Shown: positions 9,285-20,217 of the stretch, one piece after another
Layout: every line of letters starts with the position of its first letter
How positions within the stretch are numbered: the stretch's first letter is position 1
Source of the DNA: Thereva unica
Lineage: Eukaryota > Arthropoda > Insecta > Diptera > Therevidae
DNA: 64,000 nt
NCBI GenBank assembly: GCA_949987705.1
Contig: OX465286.1
Coordinates: forward strand, 16,195,676 to 16,259,675
Direction: 5' to 3'
Program-made: the position numbers and the translations under genes
Notes under the pieces: generated by a model
The model's input: the letters and a program-made list of their open reading frames with translations, nothing else
Databases searched by the model: none
What the model was told of the DNA's origin: nothing

Positions 9285-11665
9285 TAAGTCGATATTCTTT
9301 AGCCAGGTTTTCTTCGGTGCCGATAGCTGAATCCTCCAGTCTGCCGGACGGTCTCGCTAAAGAAGTTTACGCGGCAAGCGGTTATCATCCATTCGGCAAA
9401 CATGTCCAAACCACCGTAGTCGACGTTTTTGTATTTCTTCTTCGATCACTGTCTGTTAATCGCATCTTTGTCTAACTATCTCGCTTCGAAGGCGATCGCG
9501 GAGTGAGACACCGAGAATCTGCCTCAAGCATCGCAGTTGGAAGAGCTCGAGCTTGTTGACGTCCGGCTTGAGCAGTGTCCGCTCTTCCGATCCACAAAGA
9601 ATAATTGGAAGGATCAACTTTGGTGAAGGCGTACTTTCGAGTTGATGGTAATATGTAGTTGTTGATTTCCAGATGCACCACTTGAGCGAGGGGAATGTTG
9701 CTGTTGCATGGTCGATGCAGCTGTGAACATCGGCCGTCGATGACACTTGCGTTTCCTCAACCAATGATCATAAATATTAGAACATCAGAGCTTGTTCGAT
9801 TTGGGTTCCATCGAGGTGAACACTGACTCTCGATCCCTCAGCTGTGAACACTTTGGTCTTTTCCTTATTGATTTTTAACCCGTATGACTGGGCGATGCGG
9901 GAAATGTCGTATAAGATGTCCGTTGCTTCGGCATCCGTGTCGCCAAAGATGGGGCTATCGTCGGCGAACATCAAGTCGGTTACGAAGTTGTTGTCGTTGT
10001 ATCGAGCCCCACGTCGTACATCGAATGCTTCACGCATAATCGCGTCGACCACAACGTTAAAGAGAACGTCTTTGTCGGAAATCCGTTGGAACCGGGAATT
10101 CCTCGGATAAGTCGATTCGAAAACGAACGCTGCTGGTTGAGCCATTGTACGTCGCTTGGAGAGGTTGGATGGTTTTCAATGGCACGTGTTCGGTTTCCAA
10201 GACCCTCCACAAGCTGTTCCAATCGATGCAATCGAAAGAGGATATGAAATCGATGAAAACGACGACAAACGTTCGTTTGCCGCAACGAATTCTTTCTCTC
10301 ATTAGCTGACGGAGAGCGAATATTTGATCAATGCACCCTCGATGTGGTCTAAACTTTGCTTGTTCTTACCGACTCTGTTTCTGTAGGCTCGATTGTAAGA
10401 TATTCGTGAATACTTTGCCGACGATCGAAAGGACTAACTTCCACGCCGAAGGGACGCGGTCCCAATGCCATATGTATGTTATGAGGACATGGAGTGTTGT
10501 GATAAGACAGCACCTCCGGCTTTGATTATTTCGGAGGTTACTTGATCTATTCCCGACGCTTTTACATTTTTCAATGAATTTATTGGTATCGAGAAACTGA
10601 TTCGTCGGCTGTTCGGATCCGGTTCTGTCGGGACCGTGGTTGTACAGCTGGTGGAAGAATTCTCTCCACCGCTGCAGGCTCCCATGGGGAGAGGTTACGA
10701 AAGCTCCATCTGATTTTTTGATGTTGTCGTTTTTGGATGTTGTTTTGCCGCTTGACCACCGGATTGTCTAGTACAGCATCCGATACTCGTTCCTCGACGC
10801 CGCTTCTTTCATGTCGGCCAAAACGTTATTCCAGTACGCTTCTCGTTCCGATTTCATTTTCTGTCGAACTTCTTTGTTCAATCGTCGGTATTGCACGAAA
10901 TCAACGTGTTTCATTCGTTTCTGCTGGTCGACGAGGTCCAGACAGTTGTCCGAGATCCATGGCTGCGTCCGTTTACGGGTAGGTGGACACAACTCCATTG
11001 CACACCCCACAATAGACTTCGACAATTGGTACTTGAAACTATCGCTCGATGGCTAGGTCCCGTAGGCACGCCCAATTCTTCGCTCTGTGTAATTCATCTG
11101 TAAATTCGCTCGAACAAGATAGTGCTCCAATCCGTAATCGGGCACAGGGATTGCACGCACGTCTTTGAGCGTCGATCGGAATCTTGTGTTGATCAAAACG
11201 TAATCTTACATTGCCAAGTCGTTGCCGGGTGGATTTTGGCAGGTGAGTTGGTATTTGAGTAGATGGCGGAAAATGCTGTTGCCAACGATAAAATTGTTTG
11301 ACGCTGCCAATGAAAGGAGGCGTGAGCCGTTGTTAATTTCTTCGTGTCCGAATTTGCCCATCGCCGGTTCGAACTGCTCCTAAATGTGCTTTGAAATTTG
11401 TCGCGAGTATGATTAATTCGGTTCGAGGTATCGTATCTATCTACTGTCTATTGAAGCTGATCGTAAAATTCGTCCTTGTTCACGTCCGAGGTGGTCTCGA
11501 TTGGCGCATAAACGGATACAATTGGCGATACGGATGCAGTAGCATTGTTTCGTAAATAGTTAGTTCGTGTATCCATGTGGTTTCTTGCCTAGTTTCTTCG
11601 GTTTCCCGATTCTGGTCAGTTCGGCAGGTCGACCACCCACTTTCTTTCACACTCTGGACATGGTA
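9285..11665 (-). pseudogene. RTE-like LINE (endonuclease plus RT), decayed
   Basis: Read on the minus strand from 11665 down. The endonuclease shows 'VSVYAPIETTSD' (~11500) and 'VPDYGLEHYLVRANL' (~11130; the motif is normally 'SDHxxV'). A linker has 'WISDNCLDLVDQQKR' (~10930) and 'ASGIDQVTSEIIKAGG' (~10530). The RT has 'FIDFISSFDCIDWNSLW' (~10230), a damaged 'VRQG' block (~10085), 'FADDSPIFG' (~9960) and 'KINKEKTKVF'. The C-terminus has 'LELFQLRCLRQILGVSL' (~9530) and 'RRLRWFGHVCRMDD' (~9400). This order and C-terminus fit RTE-group elements. Many frameshifts and stops; not functional. It is a different family from the RTE-like element at 53515-55440. Confidence 0.8.
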
Positions 11666-11785
11666 CCAGACGACGGTAACGGCTTCCATTAAGCAGTGCA
11701 ATGCCAACAGTTAGAAATGCCTTGTTTGTCTCTCTCCGAAACTCCTGTTCGTAGCCTGAGGAGATCTTAAACACGGCAAAAACAA
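11666..11785 (+). repeat. 123-bp satellite fragment
   Basis: Reads 'ggcttccattaagcagtgca' , 'atgccaacagttagaaatgc', 'cttgtttgtctctctccgaa', 'gaggagatcttaaacac'. It lies exactly beyond the 5' limit of the antisense LINE, so that LINE also sits next to satellite. Confidence 0.6.
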
Positions 11786-12385
11786 TCAACAAAAACCCCC
11801 CATTGACCGGCCAGCGTGCATCATCAAAGCGAAAATGCTGTGTAAGTCGATTTAGGTGGATTTTGATTGCCTTATTAAATGCCAAACTAGATTACCAAAA
11901 AAAAAGAATTAAAAACAAAAAACCACGAAAACTCCATGTAAATAAAAAATGCACAGAAAAAAGTTTGTCTTTGGGAAAATATGGAACGATCGACGATTGG
12001 AAATTATCACATTAAATTAGAGCCGGATCGATGGCGCACACATGAAAGAGAGACCATCATAAAAAGGAAAAGTGAACTTTAACAGCTTCGAGAGCGCCGC
12101 TTAAATTTTTGTGTGTTCCCATCGTTTGGTATTCTAATTTATTTTTTATTTTCCACCATCCGAGGAAAAAATTACTTTTACTTAAAAACATAAAAGGTTT
12201 TTTGCTGCTTTACAGAAGATTTAAGATTGCGACTAAATGAAAGTAGATCGGAGAGTTTGTGGAGATCTACAAGCATAACGGACTCAGTTTTGTTCGGTAT
12301 GGCAACTGTGGTTATGTCGCTGGTACTAGTCTTGGCAACCCTCCAAGAGAAGCATTGTTATGCCGGGTGAATCTGGTAAAAAGCT
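11786..12385. other. AT-rich spacer, nothing recognised
   Basis: No coding frame, RNA or transposon end recognised. A-rich tracts dominate 11890-11990. Confidence 0.3.
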
Positions 12386-12580
12386 ATAGGAGGTTTTTAA
12401 CACTCCTACTTTCACCATCTATACTGCTTCCCACATGGAGTGCAATGACGACAATTAGAGATGCTTCGTTTGACTCTGTCTCATTTTCTCTCTCTCTCTC
12501 TCAATCTCCGAAACACATATGCTCAGCCTAAGGAGATTTTAAACACTCCTGCCTTCATCATCTATATTAGGTTTTCCAGG
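12386..12580 (+). repeat. 123-bp satellite, about 1.5 units
   Basis: Contains 'aacactcctactttcaccat', 'ctatactgcttcccacatgg', 'agtgcaatgacgacaattag', a (CT)n stretch expanding the usual 'tctctctctc', 'caatctccgaaacacatatg' and 'cctaaggagattttaaacac'. Confidence 0.65.
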
Positions 12581-12609
12581 ATAGCAGGAACCATCGAAAA
12601 AGAAAGAAG

Positions 12610-12662
12610 GAGCCATAAAGCGCCCTATGTCCCATGAGGGATTAAAGTAGCGCAATGAAATG
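12610..12662 (+). pseudogene. last ~50 bases of an RTE-like LINE
   Basis: 'cgccctatgtcccatgaggg' followed by 'attaaagtagc' equals the end of the RTE-like element (compare 8600-8640 and 31222-31262). A poly-G run and spacer follow. Confidence 0.6.
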
Positions 12663-12954
12663 ATAAAGGGGGGGGGGTCAAAGCGATCAACCCCCTCCCC
12701 ATGAGCCAACGAAAATTATATTAGAATTGAATAAAGGTCTTTAACGTAAAGGTATGAAATTTTTTTAAGAATTTATATAAGCAATTATTTAAAAATCATC
12801 TAGATCTGTTTTTGTGACGGCTGTGCGATTGAGTATTGTATAATTACTGCGCTTCGAGAAGGCCGACCAATCACGAGCCACAAAAAGAACGCTCATTATA
12901 ATTGTGGATACATCGAGCACATGTAAAGTAAATATACAATGAGCTATACCATTC
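12663..12954. other. spacer, nothing recognised
   Basis: No gene or repeat end recognised; contains a G8 run at about 12668. Confidence 0.25.
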
Positions 12955-13335
12955 TCTCACTGCTGGACCTCTCTAAAGCTTTCGACTCCGTAAATCACAC
13001 ACTCTTATGCTAAAAGTATCTTCTCAATTCAATTTCTCATCGTCCGCAGTTCGTCTCAAAAGGTTTGCACAGAGAATCATGAGTCCAGTTTCTCATTCCT
13101 ATCTAAGGGCGTACCTCAAGGTTCTATACTTGGTCCGCTCCTCTTCTCTTTCTTCATTCATTCATTCTCACCTTCCAAAACGAATGAATTTCTGTAAAGC
13201 GCTGTTGTACGCAGACGATGTCCAAGCTTAATCTAATTGAAGATTGTATTTGGCGAATCAATAAAGCCGAGTCGAGGCGTTATCTGGGTGGGCGAGAGGG
13301 AATAAATTGCAGCTAAACACTGACAAGTCTTAAGC
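12955..13335 (+). pseudogene. LINE reverse-transcriptase palm fragment
   Basis: With frameshifts it reads 'LLDLSKAFDSVNH' (~12968-13005), 'FLSKGVPQGSILGPLLFS' (~13098-13150) and a broken 'YADDVQ' (~13210). These are RT motifs of CR1/Jockey-group elements and resemble the LINE at 38380-40860. Both ends of the element are missing. The following ~350 bases (to 13690) hold 'gtatgt' microsatellite text but no gene. Confidence 0.7.
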
Positions 13336-13689
13336 AATAGTCATATCTAAGAAAGTTCTAAATACAAATGAGTTTCCTGTAGTCTGCCTGTGTGTATGTT
13401 TGTATGTCTCTCTGTTTGGCCGCGCTAATCTCGTAAACGGGTAATCCGATTGGCATGGGACTTTCACTGAAATATTCAGTTTTAGGCTATTTATATACGC
13501 TTTATATTAGCTTCATCTGTATGTATGTATGTAGACAAATCTTGCAACCCGGCTTTGAGCCACTTCCATATAACCGATCAACTTGAGCCCATAGTCGAAA
13601 GAAATTGAGTGAAGACTTTTTTTGTCATTCCGATTTTAGGCCTCAAAGAGCTCTATCTAAATATTTAGGTTCGCCAAACTTGACGTACT

Positions 13690-15545
13690 GTATGAAGCCT
13701 TTTTCCGGACATGTACAGAGAAGCTGGGAAACAGTTTCTTCTTCATCTTAATTACCACAACTTCTGCATAAGTCGTTGTGCGGAAAGCCCAATCTTTCGG
13801 CGTGTGGCCCAAAGGGACAATGATCGGTCAGCACCTTCACTACATGGCTTATCTCGTTTTTGTTCAACTGAACAAGAGATTTAGAACGCTTCGCTTCCAA
13901 AGTCGGCCATATTGTGTGAAGAGTGCGACACACTGTTGTTATGGTCCATCGCAGCTCAGCTCGGGCTTAGCTGATTTTTCTCACAGCCAGTTTATAGGTG
14001 GCTAAGGGCATTCCCATCTGAGCTAAGTGGGCTTTCCTTTCCACTTCGGTTCCCTGTCTAGTAAGCTCATCTGCCTTACAGTTTCCCTTAATGCCCCTGT
14101 GTTCAGGAACCCAAAACAGAGTTATATCAAACTGAGTGGCAGTCTCACACGGAGACCTCCGGCATTGTAGAACAGTCGTAAATGTTGTGACGACAGAATT
14201 AAGAGCCTTGAGGGCCTCCTGGCTATTCTATCTTCTATTCTTATGAGATATATTATTTATCTTCAGCCATTCCAGACGCTCCCAGATCGCAGTGGAAGAC
14301 GCTGCAATGGTCGGGTAGACGAAGGAAGATATCTATATTCAATACCTCGGTGAAGATACCACAACCAGCGCTGTTAAGAATTTTAGAGCAATAGGCCAAA
14401 CCTAAATGTAAAGTAACGCAGAAGTGAAGTAAACGTTACTTCCACTGAATTAGATGTAACTTCCGCTTACATCCATTTTGGTCACTCTCATACATTCATA
14501 TGCAATGGTACCAACTTCACTTCACTTCACTTCCCATTTAGGTTTGGCCTAATCTGCGTAGATGCATAATGACCCAGTCGGGATAACACCATCTGTCCAG
14601 TCATATCTGGTTGGAATGAGGGTATTGAAACCTTTCCGCAAGGACCACGTAGGTGTAGTGTAATCTGGGTTGTCCGCAGCGATGGCGAACCTCCTAAGGA
14701 TGGATGAGTGACCATATGAATATGGAGCCCACCCAAGAGAAGCCTTTGTCCTGGCGGCCGTCCAGGCTGCCATTTGCTCGACATGTAAAGGAATAAAATG
14801 TAATAAGACATCCAGCGTAGCTGTTGAGGTGCGTACGATACGTAACCTCCTGTAATGCAGCACATCATACCGATATGCCAGGCATTGGTATAGGTCTGGT
14901 TACGGGTATATACAACCTGTGAGCGATGCGGGATTTAAGGCCCCAATTCACTCCGATCGTTCTTTTGTCATAAGAAGAAAGCTGTTTTAGCCTTATAAGC
15001 TTTCTCTAAAAGATTCGGAATTCACGTTAGTTTCCTATCCAGTATGAGACCTAGAAATTTCCCATCCTCCTTAAGTTGCACTCTTTCATAGCAGAGTCTT
15101 TGAGAAGGGAAATCGGGAAGTCTATGCTTCCTTGTCAAGAGACCTACTACAGTTTTAGCTGGGTCAACGCCTAGACGCTTTCTAGCAGCCCAATGAGCAA
15201 GAGTGTCGAATGCTCGTTGCATTGTATCTCTTATTGTTGATATGTACTTGCCGGTTACCCCCAGCACAATATCATCAGCATAGGCCACCGTGGTGTACCC
15301 AGACTCCCTTAGAGTTATCAGCACTTCGTTGACTGTTATTAAATTCCCGCGGTGTGCCTCTTCCAAACCGTCTGACTTCTTCCAAAACCCCAGACCAGAT
15401 TTTATGACGCTGCACTGCAGGAGCTGATCAATAAAGGACCTGGAGCATCCGTCAACAACTAGACGCTGGAGTGCCCGCGTGATCGCAGAAGATTCAACAT
15501 TGTTGAAGACACTTCCAATATCTAAGAAAGCAGTCAAAGTGAACT
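13690..15545 (-). pseudogene. R1/I-like LINE with RT and RNase H, decayed
   Basis: Read on the minus strand. The RT starts near 15545 with 'FLDIGSVFNNV' (a drifted 'D-x-x-x-A-F-D-x-V' motif), loses the GVPQG block, and retains 'TTVAYADDIVLGVTGKY' (~15290) and 'KRLGVDPAKTVVGLLTRK' (~15150). An RNase H domain follows: 'IYAD' (~14560, catalytic D), interrupted by a 156-bp MITE, 'SAGCGIFTE' (~14370), and 'HRGIKGNCKADELTRQG' (~14070). The C-terminus has a zinc-knuckle-like 'LCRSCGN' (~13760). RT plus RNase H fits the R1/I group. Stops and deletions make it a pseudogene. Confidence 0.75.
14394..14549. mobile_element. 156-bp MITE with TA target duplication
   Basis: Ends are inverted repeats 'ggccaaacctaaatg' and 'catttaggtttggcc', each flanked by TA (14392-14393 and 14550-14551). 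A TA duplication with short TIRs fits a Tc1/mariner-type MITE. It is inserted within the RNase H coding region of the surrounding LINE, whose frame is open on both sides ('CIYAD' then 'CSKILNSAGCGIF'). Confidence 0.8.
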
Positions 15546-15839
15546 CTTGAATCCAAGGGATTTTTCAATTACCGCTAGTAGGGAGCACATGTTGAGGGTG
15601 CGCCACTCTTCGGTTGGACCATCAATTTTGTAGGACAAACTTTTTTTGAGTTCTTTATTACATTACTCGAACACGGCACACGCAGGGAGCAAGACCTACC
15701 GTACATCCTGCTCGAGATCCATGGAGCAGACTGAATACGGCGGATCTAAACTCGATAAAAATCGCAATCCTAATGTGGAAACAATCGTGCTGAAGTTATG
15801 AATGGTACTGCGTGAATGTACTACTAACGACGGACTGCG
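15546..15839. other. unassigned repeat-like DNA
   Basis: Probably still the 5' side of the antisense LINE (broken frames), but no motif can be named. Confidence 0.2.
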
Positions 15840-15985
15840 GATACCAGGCGAACTTCGGTTTGAGTTAGCCTTCCATTGGCGACCGTCCTTTCTCGCCAGC
15901 TCGTGGAATCAATATAAAATTACCTTTAAAAAACTTTTAAAGATGGAGCACTTCTTAACGCTCCACACATTTCTGGGGCTCCCAC
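15840..15985 (+). repeat. dispersed repeat, inverted copy at 62480-62675
   Basis: 'ttccattggcgaccgtcctt', 'tctcgccagctcgtgg', 'aatataaaattacctttaaa' and 'gatggagcacttcttaacgc' recur as reverse complement at 62490-62640. The end of the other copy is 'gcgccggccctg', hinting at a MITE terminus. Confidence 0.5.
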
Positions 15986-16074
15986 AGTTCCCAAAAGAAC
16001 GACCTACAAGGCTAGTTAGATTTTTTTGGATCCATGCTTCAAGGTGTCGGATGTGGTCCCAGTGAAGGAAAGTT

Positions 16075-17600
16075 TTCGGGATTCTTTTTCAGGGAGGGCA
16101 GTGTGAGCCTGTAAACTCAGGGATGGAGTGCGTTGATATCATTCCTTCATTGGGAGATCTCCTTAGATCTCCTGCGGAAGTAAGGGCATCTAATCGGAGA
16201 GGCGACTCGAAAAAACGATCGCTTTTAGAAGACAGGGTGGCAAAGCCCGAAAACGTTTTGCGCGATATCTGGAAGATGGCTACTTCCATGTAGAGGCTGG
16301 TAGGGTCTGCGTGGTAGTTGAAGAAGAAAGGGATATTCTCAAAGGGATTTTCTTAATAAGAAGAAGGTTAGATCATCTGGATGTTCTCTAGGGCATAATA
16401 ACCCGGCGAAAAGGGCGAAGGTTTTGGCCGTACGGTTTGAAAAGCCTTCAGAAATTCGGACGCACCCATAATGAAGTCTAGAACGACTCCAAAGCCAACC
16501 TCCTGTCAAATAGCGGTAAGTGTCAGAATTGGCGTGCTTGCGGCTAACAATCCGGAGACCCTTCTGACCACGAAACAACTAGTTATCGCGCAAGGAAATA
16601 TTCTGGAGGCGGTAGCCGAATTGGCTCAGGGCTCAGAACAGCCCAGGTTAGTAGGGGTCGGTGCGCCCTCTGTGATGGGCCGCTATAAGCCTCGAAAGGA
16701 GCAAGCGTTGTTGCTGTAGACGGGAACAAGCTGCCGCGCAGCCTTTTTGTAATCGGGTACTTTCCGGCAGCAACAGAAGACCCTACTGGCATTATGTTGA
16801 AAGGATAGGGCTAAAAAAAAAGACCCTAAGGGTGTAGGAGTGGAGAATACTCCACAAAGTGCACCGCATAGAATTCAGAGATATGACGTTGTCAGGATGG
16901 TGAACACTGCAATTTTGGACTGATGGCAAGAGAAGCCTCTTTTAACGAGAAGGTGACTCTCCACTATCTCAACCTTACTATCTGGGGCGAGCCCTAATGC
17001 CCAACCATGCAATACAAACAACCAAATAGCCTCCAAAGAAGGTGGTGCTGTTGGCGAAACGTCGGGGAAGCATCTCTGAGAAAACATACTTACTCTATTG
17101 CCGCTACAGGCAGAACTGTGACTCTAAAACCACCATCGAAATCCTTATGGGGCCCCCAGCCCATAAAGGCTTGCAAAAGGGTAGATATAATCCCGTAAGG
17201 AAATGGAAGGCAGGCAGTACTCGAAAAAAGTTTTATATAGGACAACTGGAAATACAATTTATGTGAAGTGAAAGCGTCGAGCAAAGGGCGCCGAAAGACA
17301 ATCTCGCTCCATCCTCAACAAGGGCTAGGGCCGGCGCTGCAGCTGAGCGACACCTTAAATCGATACTTTGAAACCGGGCATAAGTCGTATCCCCCAACGC
17401 AGAAAGTTACCTTCAAACCCCACTGCCCCAAGGGCTATTGTACCGAACCAAGCTCGAAAGGATCGCCAGGCTTCAACGGTTATAGCCGGCAACCTTTTTT
17501 GCGGTCAGTAGTCAGTTGCCTATTCCTAGTTTATAATATGGACAAAAACGTTGAAGCCGGTTGTTAAGTTCAACTCAGTCTTTTGGAGTGAAGATTGTAA
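16075..17600 (+). other. decayed coding-like region, unassigned
   Basis: Several plus-strand frames of 60-99 codons alternate with frameshifts (for example 'TTKQLVIAQGNILEAVAEL' near 16575-16625 and 'IQRYDVVRM' near 16875). Base composition is richer in GC than the flanks, as in decayed transposon ORFs. I cannot assign a family; a LINE ORF1 (gag-like) is one possibility. '16080-16290' reads 'EVRASNRRGDSKKRSLLED' in a charged stretch. Confidence 0.25.
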
Positions 17601-18794
17601 ATGGCCCCATAAAGCTCATACCTGCAAGTAAAATAACCAGCCAATCACTGTTTGGGTACTGTCCCAAAGCTACCAACTACCAGATTCAAAGCAATTAAGG
17701 TTGCTGACTCGTTCGTTCGTGGGCATCTAAAAACTTTTTCATATATCAACAAAAAATCGAATTTCCTTATGGAATCCCCAACTCTTTCCATTATTGCAGC
17801 GCTTTTGTGCTAAGATAATTCTGTTAATCCAGCTCTATACGTGTTAAGGTCTCATCGATACCTAATATAAGTCGCATGTAGAGACCCACAAGCCTGCTCC
17901 ACTCTCCAGCGCCAAGAACTCCTCCAAAGGCGAACCGTTTTTGATGATAGCAGCTCTTCGGTAATTTGATGAGTTCTCAGCACGATATTTTGTCAACAGT
18001 CGACAAAATTATCGTCGACGGAAAAAACGAAGGTAAAAAAATTACAAACCAAGTGTTACCCATAGAAAAAAGCCCCCGAAATTTTAATAGGCATGAACTT
18101 TCCACTTCTTCACTTACCTGGCGCATTTTGTTGCTGTTGTTGTTATTGTCTCGTCTCTGGGATATTCTGACAAGCGTGTGTGTGTGTGGTGACTGGCGAG
18201 AAGAGTGTAATTTTTATAAAACCGTAAAGCAATTGTTATAAACATGATTATAAAAGTTCCTGGCCATGCTTTGTGCGACTAAACAGCGGCGGCGGCGGCA
18301 AGTATATGCGGGAATTGTCCAGATAATAAGTTCATTATTACGACACCCAACAACTAATACGCACGCACACAGCCGCACAAGAAATTATCCATAGGAGAAA
18401 GAAAATTAAATTCATCACGTAGGTAAATGACCTACCTACGGGCATTACTAGGCACTTAATCGTCATATTTAAACCGCTTAGCGGAATGGTAATTTGAGAT
18501 GAGAGCGCCTAGATGCCACATAGATTTTGGACATGTGTGGTGAGCTTTAATTCTGCCTGATTTTCATGTGCTGTGTGTGTGTGCATGACATTGGCTAATG
18601 AATAGGCGCTAGTTGTTGTTGTTGCTGTTGCCTTATATTAGTATTGAGAATTACCGAGAGGAACATGATACCTTTCCTACAACTCCTTGAAAAGTGTAGA
18701 GCTTTGAATTGGCGTGTGTCCTTGGCCCATTACTATCTCCCCTGGAAGAGTCTACCAGGAACTTTACGTTCTGACATGACGCGAACACTACTTT
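17601..18794. other. AT-rich spacer with short (TG)n and (GGC)n
   Basis: Contains a (TG)n run at about 18173-18188, a (GGC)4 at about 18285 and 'gttgttgttgttgctgttg' text near 18610. No coding gene recognised; the look is that of a fly intron or intergenic region. Confidence 0.35.
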
Positions 18795-20217
18795 GGGGTC
18801 GTCCATTAATTACGTGAGGCGTTTAGGGGGGGGGAGGGGGTCGAGCTGAATCTCACCAAATCTCACCTGGGGAGAGGGGGGGTCTCGGCAAATCTCACGT
18901 ATTTTTTTTTTAAACACACAGTGTAAAATTGCGCGAAAATTGGGTTAAATTTAGTAAAACGTGTTTCTCCACTAAAGACCCCCATTGACTTACAGGCCGG
19001 CCGGCAGAACTAAGCTTGACTCAGTCTAACTGAGGGATGAGTCTGACAGGCCGTGGCATGTAGGTAAAGTCTTGACTCCCTACACATACAGGCGAAAACG
19101 ACTGCTTAGCATAGCAGGTTATTAATTCAAGTGCAAAAATGCTCATGGCCCCAACGAAAGCTTCAAGCCTCACGCCGTGAACACAAAAGAGCAAAAAAGC
19201 GCACACGCGATGGTGGATGGTTTTCACGACTAGCTCGCGCCTTGCTTTCCGTTCCGAGTGCATACGGTGTGAATTCTTAGTGAATAGAAGTTCAGATCTT
19301 CAGGCCCGAACTGACGATAAATGCAAGTTTCGTCAGCTTTCTTGAACTGCAGGCCCCATACTAGTGATGAGCAACACTAGTCTTGCACATTTAGCAAGAC
19401 CAAGAAATACCAAGACAAGACAAGGATAAGTCAAGACTGCGAGATCAGGATAGCAAGGCTTTTTGCTCATCACTAAGGGGCAAAAGTTTTCCAGTAATGA
19501 GCAAAACATCTTGTCTTGCAGGACAAATACAATTCGGCAGGACAAAGACAAGACTGCAAGACTTTTTGCAAGACTTTTAGCAAGACTTTTTCGAAGGCTT
19601 TTTGCTCACCACTGCAAGACTTTAGTGATGAGCAATGTAGTCTTATTTTGTCCTGTCTTGTCTTGTTCCTGCTTTGGTCTTGCTTAATGTACAATAAAAG
19701 GAAGAATTGCAAGAAAAGTCTTGCTCATCACTACCCCATACAGTTGGCGGCTAGTGAGTGTTTAGGGATACTTGGCCTCAAGGCGAAAACTTTCAGGCCA
19801 CGGCCTGCTGGCGACCTGTGTGTAAATTGGGGCCTTAAGATAGGGGTAAATCCTACACAAAAATTGGTTGTCGATTGTCAAACGTGTGTCTCGTCAAATG
19901 CTGCAGAGTACGAGCCAAGTAACACTGACCCGCAAAAAGGCCCTTAGAATTTAGAACTACTTGTGTGTCCACTACAAACGGAAAAGTGAGTGGAATAGAG
20001 GAGGGCAAGGCGTCCAAATTATCAGTTATCTCAAATAAAATCTTTCTCCCAACACCCCCCTTCCGCTCAGATGAACTTTTTACACGCCTTTCACTCCGAA
20101 TTTTAATCGGATTTCACTACGGTTACGAACAAGGATTTTAAATTCGAGGGCCTTTCCTGCAGTTCTATAATCTAAGAAAAGGCCCACTTTGCTGTGGTTA
20201 CGACCGTAAATACGCTA
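18795..20217 (+). mobile_element. GGGGTCGTCC-ended element, copy lacking its right end
   Basis: Starts 'ggggtcgtccattaattacg', 'tgaggcgtttag', then G-rich tract, and is nearly identical to 57526-58915 for over 1 kb. The right TIR is missing: the match stops at 'cgtaaatacg' near 20215. A hAT MITE is nested at 19362-19733. The short frames inside are not convincing coding sequence, so the element is probably non-autonomous. Left flank is TTT, as for the other copies. Confidence 0.7.
19362..19733. mobile_element. 372-bp hAT MITE, TAGTGATGAGC ends, perfect 8-bp duplication
   Basis: Left end 'tagtgatgagcaacac', right end 'aagtcttgctcatcacta'. Flanks are 'ccccatac' at 19354-19361 and again at 19734-19741, a perfect 8-bp target duplication typical of hAT. 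The interior is built almost entirely of 'caagac' / 'gtcttg' motifs and has internal copies of the terminus ('ttagtgatgagca' near 19624). Confidence 0.85.
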
